A stretch of DNA of 5,658 nt from Phycisphaerales bacterium UBA4658 (GTDB lineage Bacteria > Planctomycetota > Phycisphaerae > Phycisphaerales > UBA1924): contig DHLW01000180.1 in NCBI GenBank assembly GCA_002405485.1, forward strand, positions 26,110-31,767, written 5' to 3'. Within the stretch, counting starts at the first letter, position 1; every line of letters begins with the position of its first letter. Shown here in pieces: positions 5,641 to 5,658 of the stretch. Made by a program: the position numbers and the translations under genes. The notes under the pieces were generated by a model. That model did no database searches and was not told the origin of the DNA. It saw only the letters and a program-made list of their open reading frames with translations.

Positions 5641-5658
5641 ATGTCCGCCCACCCCACC
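5641..5658 (+). CDS. Start of a downstream gene, 3' truncated by the window end
   Basis: Only six codons are present (MSAHPT), open to the edge. The call rests on the ATG, the GGAG ribosome site 6 nt upstream, the same strand as the neighbours, and an 86-bp gap after the esterase gene that contains a possible terminator hairpin. Too short to identify a product. Confidence 0.5.

Noticed and set aside
1..5658. Reading the four genes as one new functional system or operon
   Set aside because: Same strand and short gaps (16, 28, 65 and 86 bp) are compatible with co-transcription, but the products (protease, amino acid decarboxylase, lipoprotein, esterase) share no pathway, and possible promoters precede genes 2, 3 and 4.

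Overview
The window is high-GC DNA with four tightly packed genes, all on the + strand, and the first codons of a fifth. The best clue to the host is the C-terminus of the first protein: a cysteine-bracketed, duplicated Asp-rich calcium-loop module ending in a WFNGC tail. From family knowledge this is the 'GC-type dockerin' tail common on secreted proteins of planctomycetes of the Phycisphaerae/Phycisphaerales type. High GC, weak Shine-Dalgarno sites and a planctomycete-style lipoprotein agree with that. The assignment is an inference and not a species identification.

Layout. (1) 1-1527: secreted subtilisin-like (S8) protease, 5' end cut by the window edge, with prodomain, complete Asp/His/Asn/Ser catalytic set and GC-type dockerin tail. 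(2) 1544-3046: complete PLP-dependent aromatic-L-amino-acid decarboxylase (group II), with the PLP lysine, PLP-stacking His, PLP-binding Asp and catalytic-loop Tyr all present. (3) 3075-3770: small predicted lipoprotein of unknown function. (4) 3836-5554: exported multidomain protein with a CBM20-like starch-binding domain, a middle region with a Gly run, an esterase-D-type alpha/beta-hydrolase and two C-terminal EF-hand/dockerin-like loops. (5) 5641-end: start of another gene behind a clear Shine-Dalgarno. No gap exceeds 300 bases. No RNA gene, mobile element or CRISPR array was seen.

The genes do not form an obvious pathway. Proteins 1, 3 and 4 are all predicted to leave the cytoplasm; protein 2 is a cytoplasmic amine-forming enzyme. 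The protease could in principle release amino acids, but nothing in the sequence ties the two together. The points most worth a second look are the calcium-loop tails on two unrelated secreted enzymes, the CBM20-esterase-dockerin architecture, a recurring TAYGCT-like hexamer just upstream of three start codons (suggesting promoters abutting the start and leaderless or nearly leaderless mRNAs), and an imperfect inverted repeat between genes 3 and 4. I did not find a convincing new multi-gene system.
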